DNA of 64,000 bases, taken from assembly GCA_963711705.1 (NCBI GenBank), contig CAVQFM010000022.1, positions 1 to 64,000 of the forward strand, given 5' to 3'. Under the pieces are notes generated by a model, which was not told the origin of the DNA, ran no database searches, and saw only the letters and a program-made list of their open reading frames with translations. Position numbers and translations under genes: made by a program. Origin of the DNA: RYN-230 sp963711705 (GTDB lineage: Bacteria; Actinomycetota; Actinomycetes; Streptosporangiales; Streptosporangiaceae). How positions within the stretch are numbered: the stretch's first letter is position 1; every line of letters starts with the position of its first letter. This document shows positions 14,920 through 25,087 of the stretch, in pieces.

Positions 14920-16167
14920 CTAGGGCCACACTGTGGGCCGGAAGCTGGCCGCACCAGCCAGGGGCATGCTGGCCGCACCCTGCATCCCAGGCCGATCCGC
15001 GGGCCACATGATCTGCTCGACCTGATCAGCGGCGGCCGCGGCGCCACCGCAGGCGGCGAGCGCGCTGGCCATCCGGGCGGCGCCGGTGCGCAGCGCTGGC
15101 GAGTGCAGCGCGCGGGTGATGGCCGCCCGGATCTGGCTGGCCGGCGCGCTGGACGGCAGCGCGATGGCGGCGCCCTGCCCGGCGGCGGCGGCCGCGTTCC
15201 CAGCCTGATCACGGCCGAGCGGGAGGCACACACTGGGCACCCCGGCCCGGAAAGCTTCGAGAAGTGATCCCAGGCCCGCGTGGCTGATCACGACCGCGGC
15301 CTGCGGCAGCACCGCGGCGTGCGGGACGTACGCCGCGACGCACACCCCGGGCCCGCCGGGCACTTCGGCCGGGTCGAGCTCCAGCCCGGTCAGCACCAGC
15401 ACCCGGGCGCTGAGCCCGGCGAGCGCGCCGAGGATCCGGCGGAGCAGATCCTCCTGGTGCATGTAGGTGGTGCCCAGGGTGACCACGATCAGCGGGCGGC
15501 CGTCCCCGCCGGGCCACGGCGGGACCCAGGGCGGTGGCGCCGTTTCCTCGGCGATCGGCCCCACGTGCACCACCCCCGGTGGCGGGTCCGGCCAGCCGTC
15601 GAACGCCGGGGGCGCCGTGACCAGCGTGCGGTCGGCCCGGCGGGCCAGCGCGACGCTGAGCGGCTCTGGGCCGGCCGGCAGCAGCGGCAGGCCAGCGGCC
15701 GCGCGGCCCTGGTTGACCTGCCGGTACTGCCATCGCCAGCCCCACGGCGCGTCCGGATCGCCGCTCAGCCCGGCGTGGAACTGGTAGGCCATGTGCATCA
15801 GAATGACCCGCGGCACGCCCTCGGCTTCGGCCGCACACAGGGCGGACCGCAGCAGGTAGTCGATGATCACCACGTCGGGCCGCCGGGCCCGGATCTGCCC
15901 GGTCACCGCGTCGGCCAGCCACGGCCCGAAGAAGGTAGCGGTGGTGAAGCCGGGCTGGTCTTCCATGGCCCGGCCGTGGCTGGCCTGGAACTCGGCGTGC
16001 GCTGGATGGGCGGCGTGCTCGCACCCGGCGGCCGCGATCCGCGCCGCGTACCGGGCCGGGGCCAGAATGCGGACCTGGTGGCCGCGCGCGGCCAGCTCGC
16101 GGCCCAGCCCGATCGCGGGCTGGCTGGCGCCGCCGCCGAGCCAGGTGACGATGAGCACGCCGCTCAT
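14920..16167 (-). CDS. UDP-glycosyltransferase-like protein (GT1, MGT family)
   Basis: 415 residues in a GT-B fold. The N-terminal domain begins GVLIVTWLGGGASQPAIGLG with GHQVRILAP. The C-terminal nucleotide-sugar domain shows PLIVVTLGTTYMHQE, VAAYVPHAAVLPQAAVVISH and AGLGSLLEAFRAGVPSVCLP with DQAGNA. This HAGxGS...P motif is that of macrolide/polyketide glycosyltransferases. It transfers a sugar to a small-molecule acceptor. It starts 3 nt after the methyltransferase stop, so the two are coupled, and may decorate a common metabolite. Confidence 0.9.
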   Translation of the reverse strand: MSGVLIVTWLGGGASQPAIGLGRELAARGHQVRILAPARYAARIAAAGCEHAAHPAHAEFQASHGRAMEDQPGFTTATFFGPWLADAVTGQIRARRPDVVIIDYLLRSALCAAEAEGVPRVILMHMAYQFHAGLSGDPDAPWGWRWQYRQVNQGRAAAGLPLLPAGPEPLSVALARRADRTLVTAPPAFDGWPDPPPGVVHVGPIAEETAPPPWVPPWPGGDGRPLIVVTLGTTYMHQEDLLRRILGALAGLSARVLVLTGLELDPAEVPGGPGVCVAAYVPHAAVLPQAAVVISHAGLGSLLEAFRAGVPSVCLPLGRDQAGNAAAAAGQGAAIALPSSAPASQIRAAITRALHSPALRTGAARMASALAACGGAAAAADQVEQIMWPADRPGMQGAASMPLAGAASFRPTVWP

Positions 16168-16170
16168 GGC

Positions 16171-16953
16171 TCAGCCCGTCCCGATCACGTAGCGGAATAC
16201 GTTGTGCTGCACGTATCCGCCGCCGGGCTGCCGGTTGCCCGCGTAGGCCGCGGTGATCGCGGCCGCCGTGGCGTCGGCGCCCGCGTGCTCGATGGCCATC
16301 CGGGCCGGCCCGCTGGTCAGCTGGGCGCGCACCGCCGTGTCGAGGTCAGGGAACGCGAATTGCTGCGCCACCTCGCCGTGGCCGACGGCGGTCAGGCCTG
16401 CCGCCGCGAGCAGCTCTTCCAGCTGGCCCGGGGCGGCGAGAGCGAACGGGCCGCCCGCGCCGGGCGGTGGCGGTGGCAGCAGCCCGCCGATCGCGGCCAG
16501 GATCGTGCGGGTCTCGCAGCGGTCCGGGTCACCCCAGGACAGCACGGCGACCGGGCTGCCCGGCCGGGCCACCCGCTTGAGCTCACGCAGCGCCGCCACC
16601 GGGTCGCCCGCGTACTGCACGCCGTTGAATGACGTCACGGCGCTGAACGCGGCGTCCGGGTAGGGCAGCGATTCGAGGTCGCCCTGGCGCAGGTCGGCGC
16701 CGGGCACCCGCTCCGCGGCGATGGCCAGCAGCGCGGCCGACGCGTCGAAGCCAGCTACCGTGGCTCCGCGCTTGGCCGCGATCTGCAGCGCGAGTCCCGC
16801 GCCGCAGCCCGCGTCGAGCAGCTCGGTGGCCGCGCCCAGCCCGATCGCGTCGAACACCGTCTCGTAGAGCACGGCACAGTTCGGCTCGTTCAGCTCCGAC
16901 CAGTCCCGGGCGGCCGCGCCCCACAGCGCACCTTGTACTTCTGCTGTCCCCAT
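16171..16953 (-). CDS. Class I SAM-dependent methyltransferase
   Basis: 260 residues. Motif I is LLDAGCGAG (residues 46-54), then GFDASAALLAIA, a motif II-like DAAFSAVTSFNGVQYAGDP and ELKRVARPGSPVAVLSWG. The start is the ATG at 16953 after AAGGAGG. The UbiE-like fold acts on small molecules. It is the first gene of a pair with the glycosyltransferase, and lies 112 nt after the large LuxR regulator on the same strand. Confidence 0.9.
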   Translation of the reverse strand: MGTAEVQGALWGAAARDWSELNEPNCAVLYETVFDAIGLGAATELLDAGCGAGLALQIAAKRGATVAGFDASAALLAIAAERVPGADLRQGDLESLPYPDAAFSAVTSFNGVQYAGDPVAALRELKRVARPGSPVAVLSWGDPDRCETRTILAAIGGLLPPPPPGAGGPFALAAPGQLEELLAAAGLTAVGHGEVAQQFAFPDLDTAVRAQLTSGPARMAIEHAGADATAAAITAAYAGNRQPGGGYVQHNVFRYVIGTG

Positions 16954-17064
16954 GACCTGCCTCCTTGCTAGGTGGTCGATGAGGTGATCATGAGGTGGCC
17001 GGGCCGGCGGGCACATCGGTGATGCCACGTAACCTGCGGCGTTCGTGGCTACGTAGCGGGCCGG

Positions 17065-19813
17065 TCAGCTACGTACCAGCGCGGCCAGCCGGGTCCGCGA
17101 CGGGCAGCCGGTCTTCCGCAGCAGGCTCTCCACGTGCTTTTCCACGGTGCGGACCGACAGCGACAGCCGGGCCGCGATCTCCTTGTTGGCCAGGCCGTCG
17201 GCGACGAGGCCGAGTATTTCCGCTTCCCGGGGAGTGACACCGAGACGCGCCCACCGCTGGGTCGGCGGCGCTGCCGCGCACCGCGCGGCCAGCTCGTCCA
17301 GCCCGTACCGGGCGAACCCGCTGGCGGCGGCGGCCAGCCAGCCGCTGGGTTCCCCCCAGCCGTCGCGGCGGCCCGCTTCGGCCGCGAACAGCAGGGCCAG
17401 CTCGCCCCAGACCGGATAGCGGGCCAGGTCGGCCCGGGCCGCGGTGACCAGCGCGGCGGCCGCCGGGCCGTCGCGCCGGCCGAGCGGGATGGCCTCGGCC
17501 ACGCCGAGCAGGCCGTGGTTGATGCGGTTCACCTGGATGCCGAGATCCCGGGCCTCGGCCAGGGCGGCCGCGGCCCGCGGGTCACCCGCGGCGGCCAGCA
17601 GCAGCGGCCACATGGCCCGGTAATGCCCAGGCGCCTGCGGCCGCCGGGGCAGGATGGCCATCCCCCGGTCCAGGGCGTCCAGCGCCGCGGCCTGGTCGTC
17701 GCTGAGCAGTGCGGTCACCGCGCGGGCCCCGGCCCAGGCCATGCCGTCGATCTCCGGGTCGCCCGGCGCGACCGCCTGGGCCCGTGCGATCAGCCGCTCC
17801 GACGCCGCGCGGTCGCGGCGCAGCGCGTGATTCTCGGCCACGAACCACAGCGCCATCGCGCGGAGCCGGTCCAGCCCGAGCCGCTCGCTGAGGGCCAGCG
17901 CGTCCTGCGCGTACCGTGCCCCGTCATCGAGTTCGAAGCGCAAGTGCGAGACCGCGGCCAGCTGAATGTCGAGCATGGCCACGGTGCTCAGCGCGCCGAG
18001 CGCCTCCGCGCTGCCCCGGGCCGTGATCAGGCGGCCGGTGCCGGCCTCGTCGAGCAGCTCGATAGTGGCCAGCTCGTGCAGCGCGCGCAGCCGCCAGACG
18101 CCCAGCCCGGCCTGGTCGGCGATGGCCAGGCCACGCTCGAAGGCGGCCCGGGCCCGGGCCAGGTCGGCCAGCCGCAAGCCGCGGCCGAGCAGCTCGCAGG
18201 CGTGACATTGGGCTTCGGGCGTCGCATCCGGGTCGGCCAGAACTCCTTCGGCCAGCCCGGTCGCGCCCGCGATGTCGTCGGTCCCGAACCGGGCCTCGGC
18301 CTCCAGGACCGCCGCGCGGGCCCGCCCGCCCGGCACGTCAGCCGCTTCCAGCAGGGTCCGGGCCTGGGCGACGTGGCTGGCCGCCACCGGCCACCGCGCG
18401 GCCTCGATCGCGGCCTGCGCCAGGTGCAGATGCACATCGGCGACCCGTCCCGGCTCGTCCAGCGCGGTGAGCTCGCCGATCGCGGCCGCGCCCGCGGCCA
18501 TCGCCTCGTCGACCCGCCCGGCCAGCGCCAGCACCTGCACCCGCCGGGCCCGCGCGGCGGCCCGGGCCGGCCCATCGGGCAGCAGGCCAGCCGCCCGGTC
18601 CAGGGTGTCGGCCGCGGTGGACAGCGCACCCTGCTCCAGTGCCCGGGCCCCGGCAACAGCCAGCAGCTCACCAGCGCGGGCACCCGCGCCGGCCTGGATT
18701 GCGAGCTGCGCCGCGGCTCCCGCCCACGGCCCCGGCAGGCCCGGGTGAGCCGCCTCGACGGCGGCCAGCGCCCGGGCCGCGAGCCCGGCCCGCCGCGGCG
18801 GCAGCACGCTGCCCAGCAGCGCATCACGGGTAAGCGCATGCCGGAAGCGGACGTCACCGGCCTCGTTGACCAGCAGCCCATGCTGGATGCCCAGCTCGAC
18901 AGCGCGGGCGACGGCGTCGGCCGGCTGGCCGGCCGACGCTTCCAGCAGCGGCCAGTCGATGCCGCGGCCGAGCAGCGCGGCGGTGACGAGCACGTCGACC
19001 TGTACGGGGGCGAGCAGCCCGACCCGGGCGTGGACCGTCTCGGCGAACGAGCGCGGTACCCCGGGCGCGCCGAGAAGCTCTTCGACCAGGAACGGCACGC
19101 CTTCGGCGGAGCGCCGGATCCGGGCCAGGTCGCCGGGTGCGGTGCCCGGGGCGGTCGCCTGGACGATAGCGTCCACCGCCGGGTCGCTGAGCGCGGCCAG
19201 GTCGATCACGGGCGCGCTGCCGCGGGCGCCGAGCGCCGGCCAGGTCGCTGGCGGGCGACGGCGGCCCGCCGCGCAGCGTGCCGACGCAGCACACGGCCTC
19301 GTCGCCGAGGTTGTCGGCCAGGTACTCGACCACGTCCAGGGTGTCGGGATCGGCCCAGTGCAGGTCTTCCAGCACCACGAGCAGCCCGCGGCCAGCGCCC
19401 AGCCAGCGGAGCAGGCTGAGCATGGCCTCCCCGCGCACCGCGGGTGACTCGCCGGGCGGCCGGTGGCCGGCCTGGTCCAGGCCGGGCAGCGGCACCATCG
19501 TCTCGATGGCCGGCAGCCACGGTGCGAGGTCCGGCTCGCCGGCCGGCACCCCGCGGGCCCGCACGGCGCGCAGCACCGCCTCGGCCAGCGGCCGGTACGG
19601 CGCACTGGCCCCGGACGGGACCGCGCGCCCGACGGTGACCAGGATGCCCTGCCCCCGGACGCCGTCGATGAGCTCCCGGCACAGCCGCGACTTGCCCAGC
19701 CCGGCCTCGCCGCGGACCAGCACGAAACCACCGCGCCCGGCGAGCGCACCGGCCAGGTGCGCCCGGAGCGCGCTGAGCTCGGCATCGCGGCCGACCAGAA
19801 TCGGGCACCGCAT
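17065..19813 (-). pseudogene. LuxR-family AAA regulator (LAL type), single frameshift
   Basis: About 915 residues if read through. The N-terminal ATPase starts CPILVGRDAELSALRAHLAG with Walker A GEAGLGKS and Walker B LLVVLEDLHWAD. After SDLAGA, near 19235, one base is missing and the reading continues in another frame as LGARGSAPVIDLAALSDPAV. Then follow the winged-helix part, a long TPR-like region and a C-terminal LuxR helix-turn-helix (TPREAEILGLVADGLANKEI ... VEKHVESLLRKTG). LAL proteins activate secondary-metabolism or catabolic genes. GTG at 19837 is an alternative start. All domains are present apart from the one-base loss, so sequence error is likely. Confidence 0.85.
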
Positions 19814-19963
19814 CCCCACCGGACCATCATTGCGCACCCGGCCGCTTCCGCCCGGTTCACGCCCAGTGGGCCCTCTTCGTGCCGGGCATCCGGGGGTAGG
19901 ACTGGCGTGGCGGGCCTGTTACGGTGGCGCTGGTTTTCCCGGCGGCGCGGACCTTTGGGGGAA

Positions 19964-21568
19964 ATGACAGTGAGCGGCGCTACTGGTGGGCGGTCGCGGA
20001 ACCTGATCCTGGCGGCGATGATCTTCGCCGTCTCGATGACCTTCATCGACCAGACGATCGTGTCCATCGCGGTGCCCCAGATCCAGCGCGAACTGGGCCT
20101 GACCAGCACCGGAGTGCAGTGGGCGGTGAACGCCTACCTGCTGTCGCTGGCCGCGCTGTTCGCGTTCGGCGGCCGGCTGGCCGACACGGTCGGGCACCGG
20201 AAGATGGTGACGCTCGGCGTCATCGTGTTCGCCGCCGCCTCGGCGCTGTGCGGGCTGACGCCCAAGGGCAGCCTGGCCGAGGCGTGGATCGTGCTGTTCC
20301 GCGCCGTCCAGGGCGTGGGCGGGGCGATCATGTTCCCGGCGGCGCTGGCCATCGTGGTGCAGACCTTCCCGCTGCGCGAGCGCGGCAAGGCCCTGGCGCT
20401 GTTCTTCGGCATCGCCGGCGGCCTGACCGCGATCGGCCCGATCCTGGGCGGCTACCTCACCCAGTGGACGTGGCGGGCGATCTTCTGGGTGAACATCCCG
20501 GTCGCCCTGGTCGCCCTGGCCCTGATCGTCATCTCCCGGCCGGTCACCGACCACCAGCCGGCCCGGGTCGACTACCGCGGGCTGGTCCTGATCGCCGGGG
20601 GCGTGGGGCTGAGCGTGTTCGGCTTCCAGCAGTCGAACATCTGGGGCTGGCACAACCCGGCCATCGAGCTGTGCATCATCGCCGGGCTGGCGCTGCTGGT
20701 CGTGTTCTACTTCGTCGAGATGCGCACCGACGAGCCGCTGATGCAGATGAGCATCTTCCGGATCCGGCCGTTCCGGGTCGAGACCATCGTGCTCGGTGTG
20801 ACCAACCTGGTGTTCATCCCGGTGTTCTTCTTCGCCAGCGAGTACGCCCAGATCTCGCTGGGCAAGACGGCGTCCCAGGCCGGCATCATCCTGCTGTTCT
20901 TCTTCATCGGCTTCGTCATCGCCGCGCAGATCGGCGGGCGGATGCTGGACCGCATCGGGGCCAAGCGCCCGGTCGTGCTCGGCTGTGCGCTGGGCGCCGT
21001 CGGGTTCTGGCTGTGGGCCCGGAACGTGACCGGGCTCAGCTTCAGCGCCCAGCAGTGGTACATCATCCTGGCCGGGGCGGGCATGGGGTTCATGCTCGGC
21101 CAGGCCAGCACGGACGCGGTGAACCGGGCCAGCCGGCTGTCCTACGGGGAGGCCACCGGCATCACCCAGACGGTGCGGAACTACGCGGCCAGCCTGGGGC
21201 TGGCCATCCTCGGCACGATCCTGGTCACCCAGGTGCGTAACCACGTCACCTCGTCGCTGGTCGCCCGGGGCCTGCCCAGCGGCCGGGCGGCGGCGGAGGC
21301 GGCCAGCCTGTCGCAGTCCCACGCGGGCAGCGGGAGCGTCGCGTCGATCCCGCACTTCTTCCGGGTCGACTTCGCCCAGTCGATCCAGACCGTGCTGTAC
21401 GTGATGGCCGCGATCATGGCCGTGGCCGCCGTCGTGGCCTTGGCCGGCCTGCGGGGCGGGGTGCAGCAGGAGCCGGCCACCGCGGCCGCCGGGGAGGTCA
21501 GGCGGCCGGCCGGGGCGGCCGCGGCCGACGACGGGGCCGGCCAGGACCTGCCTGACTACCCAGGCTGA
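19964..21568 (+). CDS. MFS drug exporter, DHA2 family
   Basis: 534 residues with about 14 membrane segments. The N-terminus AAMIFAVSMTFIDQTIVSIA, then VNAYLLSLAALFAFGGRLAD and HRK (motif A), and FRAVQGVGGAIMFPAALAIV (motif C region) place it among EmrB/QacA pumps. GGGGGA lies just before the ATG. Divergent from the LAL regulator, it may export the product of the glycosyltransferase/methyltransferase pair. It overlaps the small convergent gene by 13 nt. Confidence 0.93.
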   Translation: MTVSGATGGRSRNLILAAMIFAVSMTFIDQTIVSIAVPQIQRELGLTSTGVQWAVNAYLLSLAALFAFGGRLADTVGHRKMVTLGVIVFAAASALCGLTPKGSLAEAWIVLFRAVQGVGGAIMFPAALAIVVQTFPLRERGKALALFFGIAGGLTAIGPILGGYLTQWTWRAIFWVNIPVALVALALIVISRPVTDHQPARVDYRGLVLIAGGVGLSVFGFQQSNIWGWHNPAIELCIIAGLALLVVFYFVEMRTDEPLMQMSIFRIRPFRVETIVLGVTNLVFIPVFFFASEYAQISLGKTASQAGIILLFFFIGFVIAAQIGGRMLDRIGAKRPVVLGCALGAVGFWLWARNVTGLSFSAQQWYIILAGAGMGFMLGQASTDAVNRASRLSYGEATGITQTVRNYAASLGLAILGTILVTQVRNHVTSSLVARGLPSGRAAAEAASLSQSHAGSGSVASIPHFFRVDFAQSIQTVLYVMAAIMAVAAVVALAGLRGGVQQEPATAAAGEVRRPAGAAAADDGAGQDLPDYPG

Positions 21569-21777
21569 GCCGCGCCGGCCCGGCGCGCGGCCGGGTCGTG
21601 CTGTCCCGGGCCGAGGGCCAGCCGCAGCCCGACGTGCACCAGCAGCCAGCCGACGTCGTGGCGCAGCGGCGGCCGGCGGTGCCCGGCCCGGGCCACGGTG
21701 CCGCGGCTCGGGGTGCTCACGCGGTGCAGTTCGTCGCAGCGTGCATTCATCATCTGCTCGTGCAGGTAGGGGTGCAT
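21556..21777 (-). CDS. Small hypothetical protein after the winged-helix regulator
   Basis: 73 residues: MHPYLHEQMMNARCDELHRV, a basic middle, then VGWLLVHVGLRLALGPG. This layout recurs in short actinomycete proteins without assigned function; the end looks like one amphipathic or membrane-touching helix. The start lies 5 nt after the regulator stop with AGGAAGG before it, so the two genes form an operon. Confidence 0.65.
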   Translation of the reverse strand: MHPYLHEQMMNARCDELHRVSTPSRGTVARAGHRRPPLRHDVGWLLVHVGLRLALGPGQHDPAARRAGAAQPG

Positions 21778-21782
21778 CGGGG

Positions 21783-22490
21783 TCACCTTCCTGAGCCTGA
21801 GTGGTCTGCGTCGTCCGGGTCGCCTGCGTCGGCCGGGTGGTCTGCGCCGTCTGAAGCACCGGCGCGGCCGGCGCTGTCCGCGCCGGGCAGGCCGATCGGG
21901 TAGGAGAACAGCAGGAACTCCACGGGCACCGCGCCCGCCGGGCGTTTCGCCGGGTCGGTGAGCCGCTCCCGGAACCTGGGCAGCAGCATGGCCATCAGTT
22001 CGTCGTTGAACTCTTTGAGTTCCCCGGCGGTCATGTAGATGACGGACTCGCTGCTGCCCGCGGCGTCCCGCCACTCCCGCGGGTAGCGGGCGTTGCTCTC
22101 CAGCCAGGTCCAGTACCGGCTGATCTGCCGCTCCCGCAGCATCCGGCTCAGCGCACCGGCGGCCAGCTCGTACTCCGGGTCGTCATGCACCCCGGCCACC
22201 CGCATGCCGATCGTGGTCATCCGCCACGGCCGGGCCCGGCCCTTGCCCCCGCCGGCTTCCTCCACGAACCCGTACTTGGCCAGCTGGCGCAGGTGGAACG
22301 AGCAGGTGGTCGGGGACTCGCTGATCTGCTCCCCCACCTCGGTCGCGGTCATCGCCCCGCCCAGGCTCAGCGCCTCCAGCAGCGCGATCCGCACCGGGTG
22401 GGTGAGCGCCCGCAAGGTCCGCGCGTCGGTGATGTTGCGCAACTCGGGCAGCTGCGGCTTCGGCTGCGGCTCCGGTTCGTCGAGAGACAT
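21783..22490 (-). CDS. ArsR-like winged-helix transcriptional regulator
   Basis: 235 residues. ITDARTLRALTHPVRIALLE, TATEVGEQISESPTTCSFHL and RQLAKYGFVEEA form an ArsR-like winged helix (about residues 18-85). The rest is a helical C-terminal domain with an acidic, low-complexity tail. No metal-binding cysteine pair is seen, so metal sensing is unlikely. It is divergent from an amidohydrolase gene with a palindromic TTCGAGAG/CTCTCGAA site between them. It probably regulates itself and the divergent gene. Confidence 0.88.
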   Translation of the reverse strand: MSLDEPEPQPKPQLPELRNITDARTLRALTHPVRIALLEALSLGGAMTATEVGEQISESPTTCSFHLRQLAKYGFVEEAGGGKGRARPWRMTTIGMRVAGVHDDPEYELAAGALSRMLRERQISRYWTWLESNARYPREWRDAAGSSESVIYMTAGELKEFNDELMAMLLPRFRERLTDPAKRPAGAVPVEFLLFSYPIGLPGADSAGRAGASDGADHPADAGDPDDADHSGSGR

Positions 22491-22506
22491 GTCTCGATAC
22501 TAACCC

Positions 22507-22540
22507 TTCGAGAGCTATCTCTCAAGAGACTTCTCTCGAA
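22507..22540. promoter_or_regulatory. Operator between the winged-helix regulator and amidohydrolase
   Basis: TTCGAGAG (22507-22514) and CTCTCGAA (22533-22540) are exact inverted copies, and an inner TCTCT-CA-AGAGA (22518-22529) is also palindromic. The nested dyad covers the divergent promoter region, 17 nt before the regulator start, a normal place for autoregulation. Confidence 0.65.
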
Positions 22541-22624
22541 GAATCGGTGACCTTCCCAGGGACGGTTCCCGCCACGTAGTCCAGACTGCATTCAGGCAGT
22601 TTCGCGTTCCGGGAGGGCTGGCCG

Positions 22625-24247
22625 GTGGACCTGGTTCTGGAGGATGCCGTCTTCGTCACGATGGCGGCCGGGCTGGCCGAGGGCATGCTGGTCCGGGACG
22701 GCCGGATCGCCGCGGTCGGCCCGGCTGAGCAGGTGCGCGCCGCAGCGGCACCAGGCGCGCAGGTCGCCCGGCTGGGCAGGGCCACCGTGGTCCCGGGACT
22801 GATCGACGCGCACTGCCACGTGTCTGACGTCGGCTACCTGGCGGCGGGCGCCGACTGCAGCCAGCCAGCGGCGCCCGGCATCCCGGAGATCCAGGCGCGG
22901 CTCCGCGACGCCGCGGCCCGGACACCGGACGGCTCCTGGGTGACCGGCAGCGGGTACGTGGAGTACAAGCTGCGCGAGCGGCGGCACCCGACCCGCGCGG
23001 ATCTCGACGCCGCGGTGCCGGACCGCCCGGCCGTGCTGTACCACACGTCGCTGCACGCCTGCGTGCTCAACACCCCGGCGCTGCGCGAAGCCGGGTTCGC
23101 GGACGGGCAGCCCGACCCGCCCGGCGGCGCGTTCGGCCGGGACGCGCAGGGCCGGCTGAACGGGGTGGTGTACGAGGGCCCGATGTTCGCGCTGTTCGAG
23201 GGCAACCTCCGGCGCGACCTCTCGCGGATGGACGCCGCGCAGCGCGCCCGGCTGGTCGAGATGGCCGGGCAGTACTTTGCCGCCCTCGGCATCACCGCGG
23301 CCTGCGACGCCGACCTGCGCCGCGACAGCTTCTCCGCGTTCGCGGCCGCGGACGAGCGCGGTGTGCTCAGCCTGCGGATCTACGGGCTGGTCGTGCACGA
23401 CCAGGTGGACTGGCTGGTCAGCTCGGGGCTGCGCGGCCGGCACTCCGGCCGGCTGGCCACCGAGGCGGTGAAGATCTGGGCGGACGGCGGGATGAGCAGC
23501 CGCACCGCGGCCATCCACGGGACCTACCCGGTCCCCCCGCATGGCAGCGGAATCCTGTTCTTCGGCCGCGACGAGCTCACCGAGATGGTCACCGACTTCG
23601 ATGCCCAGGGCTTCCAGGTGTGCATCCACGCCCAGGGTGACCGGGCCATCGAGGCGGTGCTGGACGCGTACGCTGCGGTGCTGGCCGGCCTCCCGGGCCA
23701 GCCGCCCCGGGGCAACCCGCTGCGGCACCGCATCGAGCATGGCGGCGCCATGTACCCGGCGCTGATCGCGCGCGCCGCCGAACTCGGGATTGTGATCGCC
23801 AGCCAGCCGGGCTTCCTGTCCACGCTGGGCGATGGGTTCGCCGCCGCGTTCCCCGAGCAGCGCGACCAGCTGTACCCGTTCGGGTCGTGGCGGCGCGCGG
23901 GCATCACCGTGGCCGGGTCGTCCGACGCCCCGGTCATCACCGCCGACCCGCTGCTGGGGATCCGTGATGCGATGCTGCGGCGCACCGGCGACGGCCAGGT
24001 ACTCGGCCCGGGCGAGCGCCTCGCGGCCCAGGACGCGCTCGCCTTGTACACCACGCAGGCCGCGCTGGCCGCCCGCCAGGAAACCGAGATCGGCTCGCTG
24101 GAACCCGGCAAGCACGCGGACTTCACCGTGCTGAGCGCCAGCCCGCTGGACACCGGTCCCGAGCAGATCAGCGGCATCCAGGTGCTGGCCACCGTGGTCG
24201 GCGGGACCCCGGTCTACCAGTCGGTGAGCCTGCTGCCCACCGGCTGA
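22625..24247 (+). CDS. YtcJ-like metal-dependent amidohydrolase
   Basis: 540 residues, GTG start after GGGAGGG. Metal ligands are visible: DAHCH (H63, H65), the later EAVKIWADGGMSSRTA lysine, QGDRAIEAVLDAY with HAQGDRA, and SSDAPV for the final aspartate. The N- and C-terminal beta sandwich (GLAEGMLVRDGRIAAVGPA; GSLEPGKHADFTVL) is typical of amidohydrolase family 3. It hydrolyses an amide or related C-N bond in the cytosol; the substrate is unknown. It is probably repressed by the divergent winged-helix regulator. Confidence 0.92.
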   Translation: MDLVLEDAVFVTMAAGLAEGMLVRDGRIAAVGPAEQVRAAAAPGAQVARLGRATVVPGLIDAHCHVSDVGYLAAGADCSQPAAPGIPEIQARLRDAAARTPDGSWVTGSGYVEYKLRERRHPTRADLDAAVPDRPAVLYHTSLHACVLNTPALREAGFADGQPDPPGGAFGRDAQGRLNGVVYEGPMFALFEGNLRRDLSRMDAAQRARLVEMAGQYFAALGITAACDADLRRDSFSAFAAADERGVLSLRIYGLVVHDQVDWLVSSGLRGRHSGRLATEAVKIWADGGMSSRTAAIHGTYPVPPHGSGILFFGRDELTEMVTDFDAQGFQVCIHAQGDRAIEAVLDAYAAVLAGLPGQPPRGNPLRHRIEHGGAMYPALIARAAELGIVIASQPGFLSTLGDGFAAAFPEQRDQLYPFGSWRRAGITVAGSSDAPVITADPLLGIRDAMLRRTGDGQVLGPGERLAAQDALALYTTQAALAARQETEIGSLEPGKHADFTVLSASPLDTGPEQISGIQVLATVVGGTPVYQSVSLLPTG

Positions 24248-24251
24248 CCCG

Positions 24252-24904
24252 TCACGCCCCGCAGGCCTGGGCGGCCGCGCCGAACAGCAGCCGCTTGTGC
24301 TCGGCCAGCGTCCGCCGGTCCTTGCCCGCCAGGCCGGCCGCCAGTTCCACGGCCCGCGCCAGCACCTGGTCCTCGGGCACGGCCTGGTGCACGATGCCGG
24401 CGGCCGCCGCGGCCGCGCCGCCGTACCGGCGCCCGGTGAGGATCGCTTCCTGCCCGCCGCGCGCGGGCAGCTTGGCCGCGACCACCGCGAACAGCGCCGG
24501 GGTCAGCGGCAGGCCCAGGTCGGCCTCGGGCAGGCACCAGTAGCCCCGGTCTTCCCGCATGACCAGGAAATCGTGCGCGACCGCCAGCACCGCGCCCGCC
24601 CCGAACGCATGCCCGTTGACCGCGGCCACGGTCGGCACCGGGAACGTGACCAGCCGGCCGAGCAGCCGGGTCAGGCCGGCCAGGAACCGGGCGGCCGCGT
24701 CGCCGCGGGCGGCCAGCCAGTCCAGGTCCAGGCCGTTGGTGTAGAACCGGCCCTGCCCGGTGGTAACCAGCGCGGCCGGCCCGGCGCCGCCTCGACCTGG
24801 TCCAGCGCGGCGCGCACCGCGTCCAGCCAGTCCTGGGTGAAGCGGTTCTCCCCGGCCGTCATGCGCAGGATCCAGACGTCGCCGTCCCGGCCCAGATCGA
24901 TCAC
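24252..24904 (-). pseudogene. Enoyl-CoA hydratase/isomerase family protein, single frameshift
   Basis: From the ATG at 24904, MIDLGRDGDVWILRMTAGEN and FTQDWLDAVRAALDQVEA read normally. Near 24789 one base is missing, and the crotonase sequence continues in the next frame as GPAALVTTGQGRFYTNGLDL and VAAVNGHAFGAGAVLAVAHD to the stop. The oxyanion-hole glycines (GHAFGAG) are intact. The acidic residues used by hydratases are not clear; the sequence is closest to Delta3,Delta2-enoyl-CoA isomerase-like members. The full length would be about 217 residues. The single break in a GC tract may be a sequence error. Confidence 0.8.
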
Positions 24905-25087
24905 CGGTCATCTCCTGTCCGCGGGCCGGGCGCCACCAGGCGGCCGCCGCCGGGCCACCGCGCGCCCGCCACCGGCCGTTGCCGCCCGCCCCAACCTTAG
25001 CCAGCCCCGGCCCGCACCCCCGTTGATCTGCCCGCCCGGCCGAGAGAGGCTAGCAGGCAGGGTCAGCCAGTTCAGCGGGGAGGTGCC

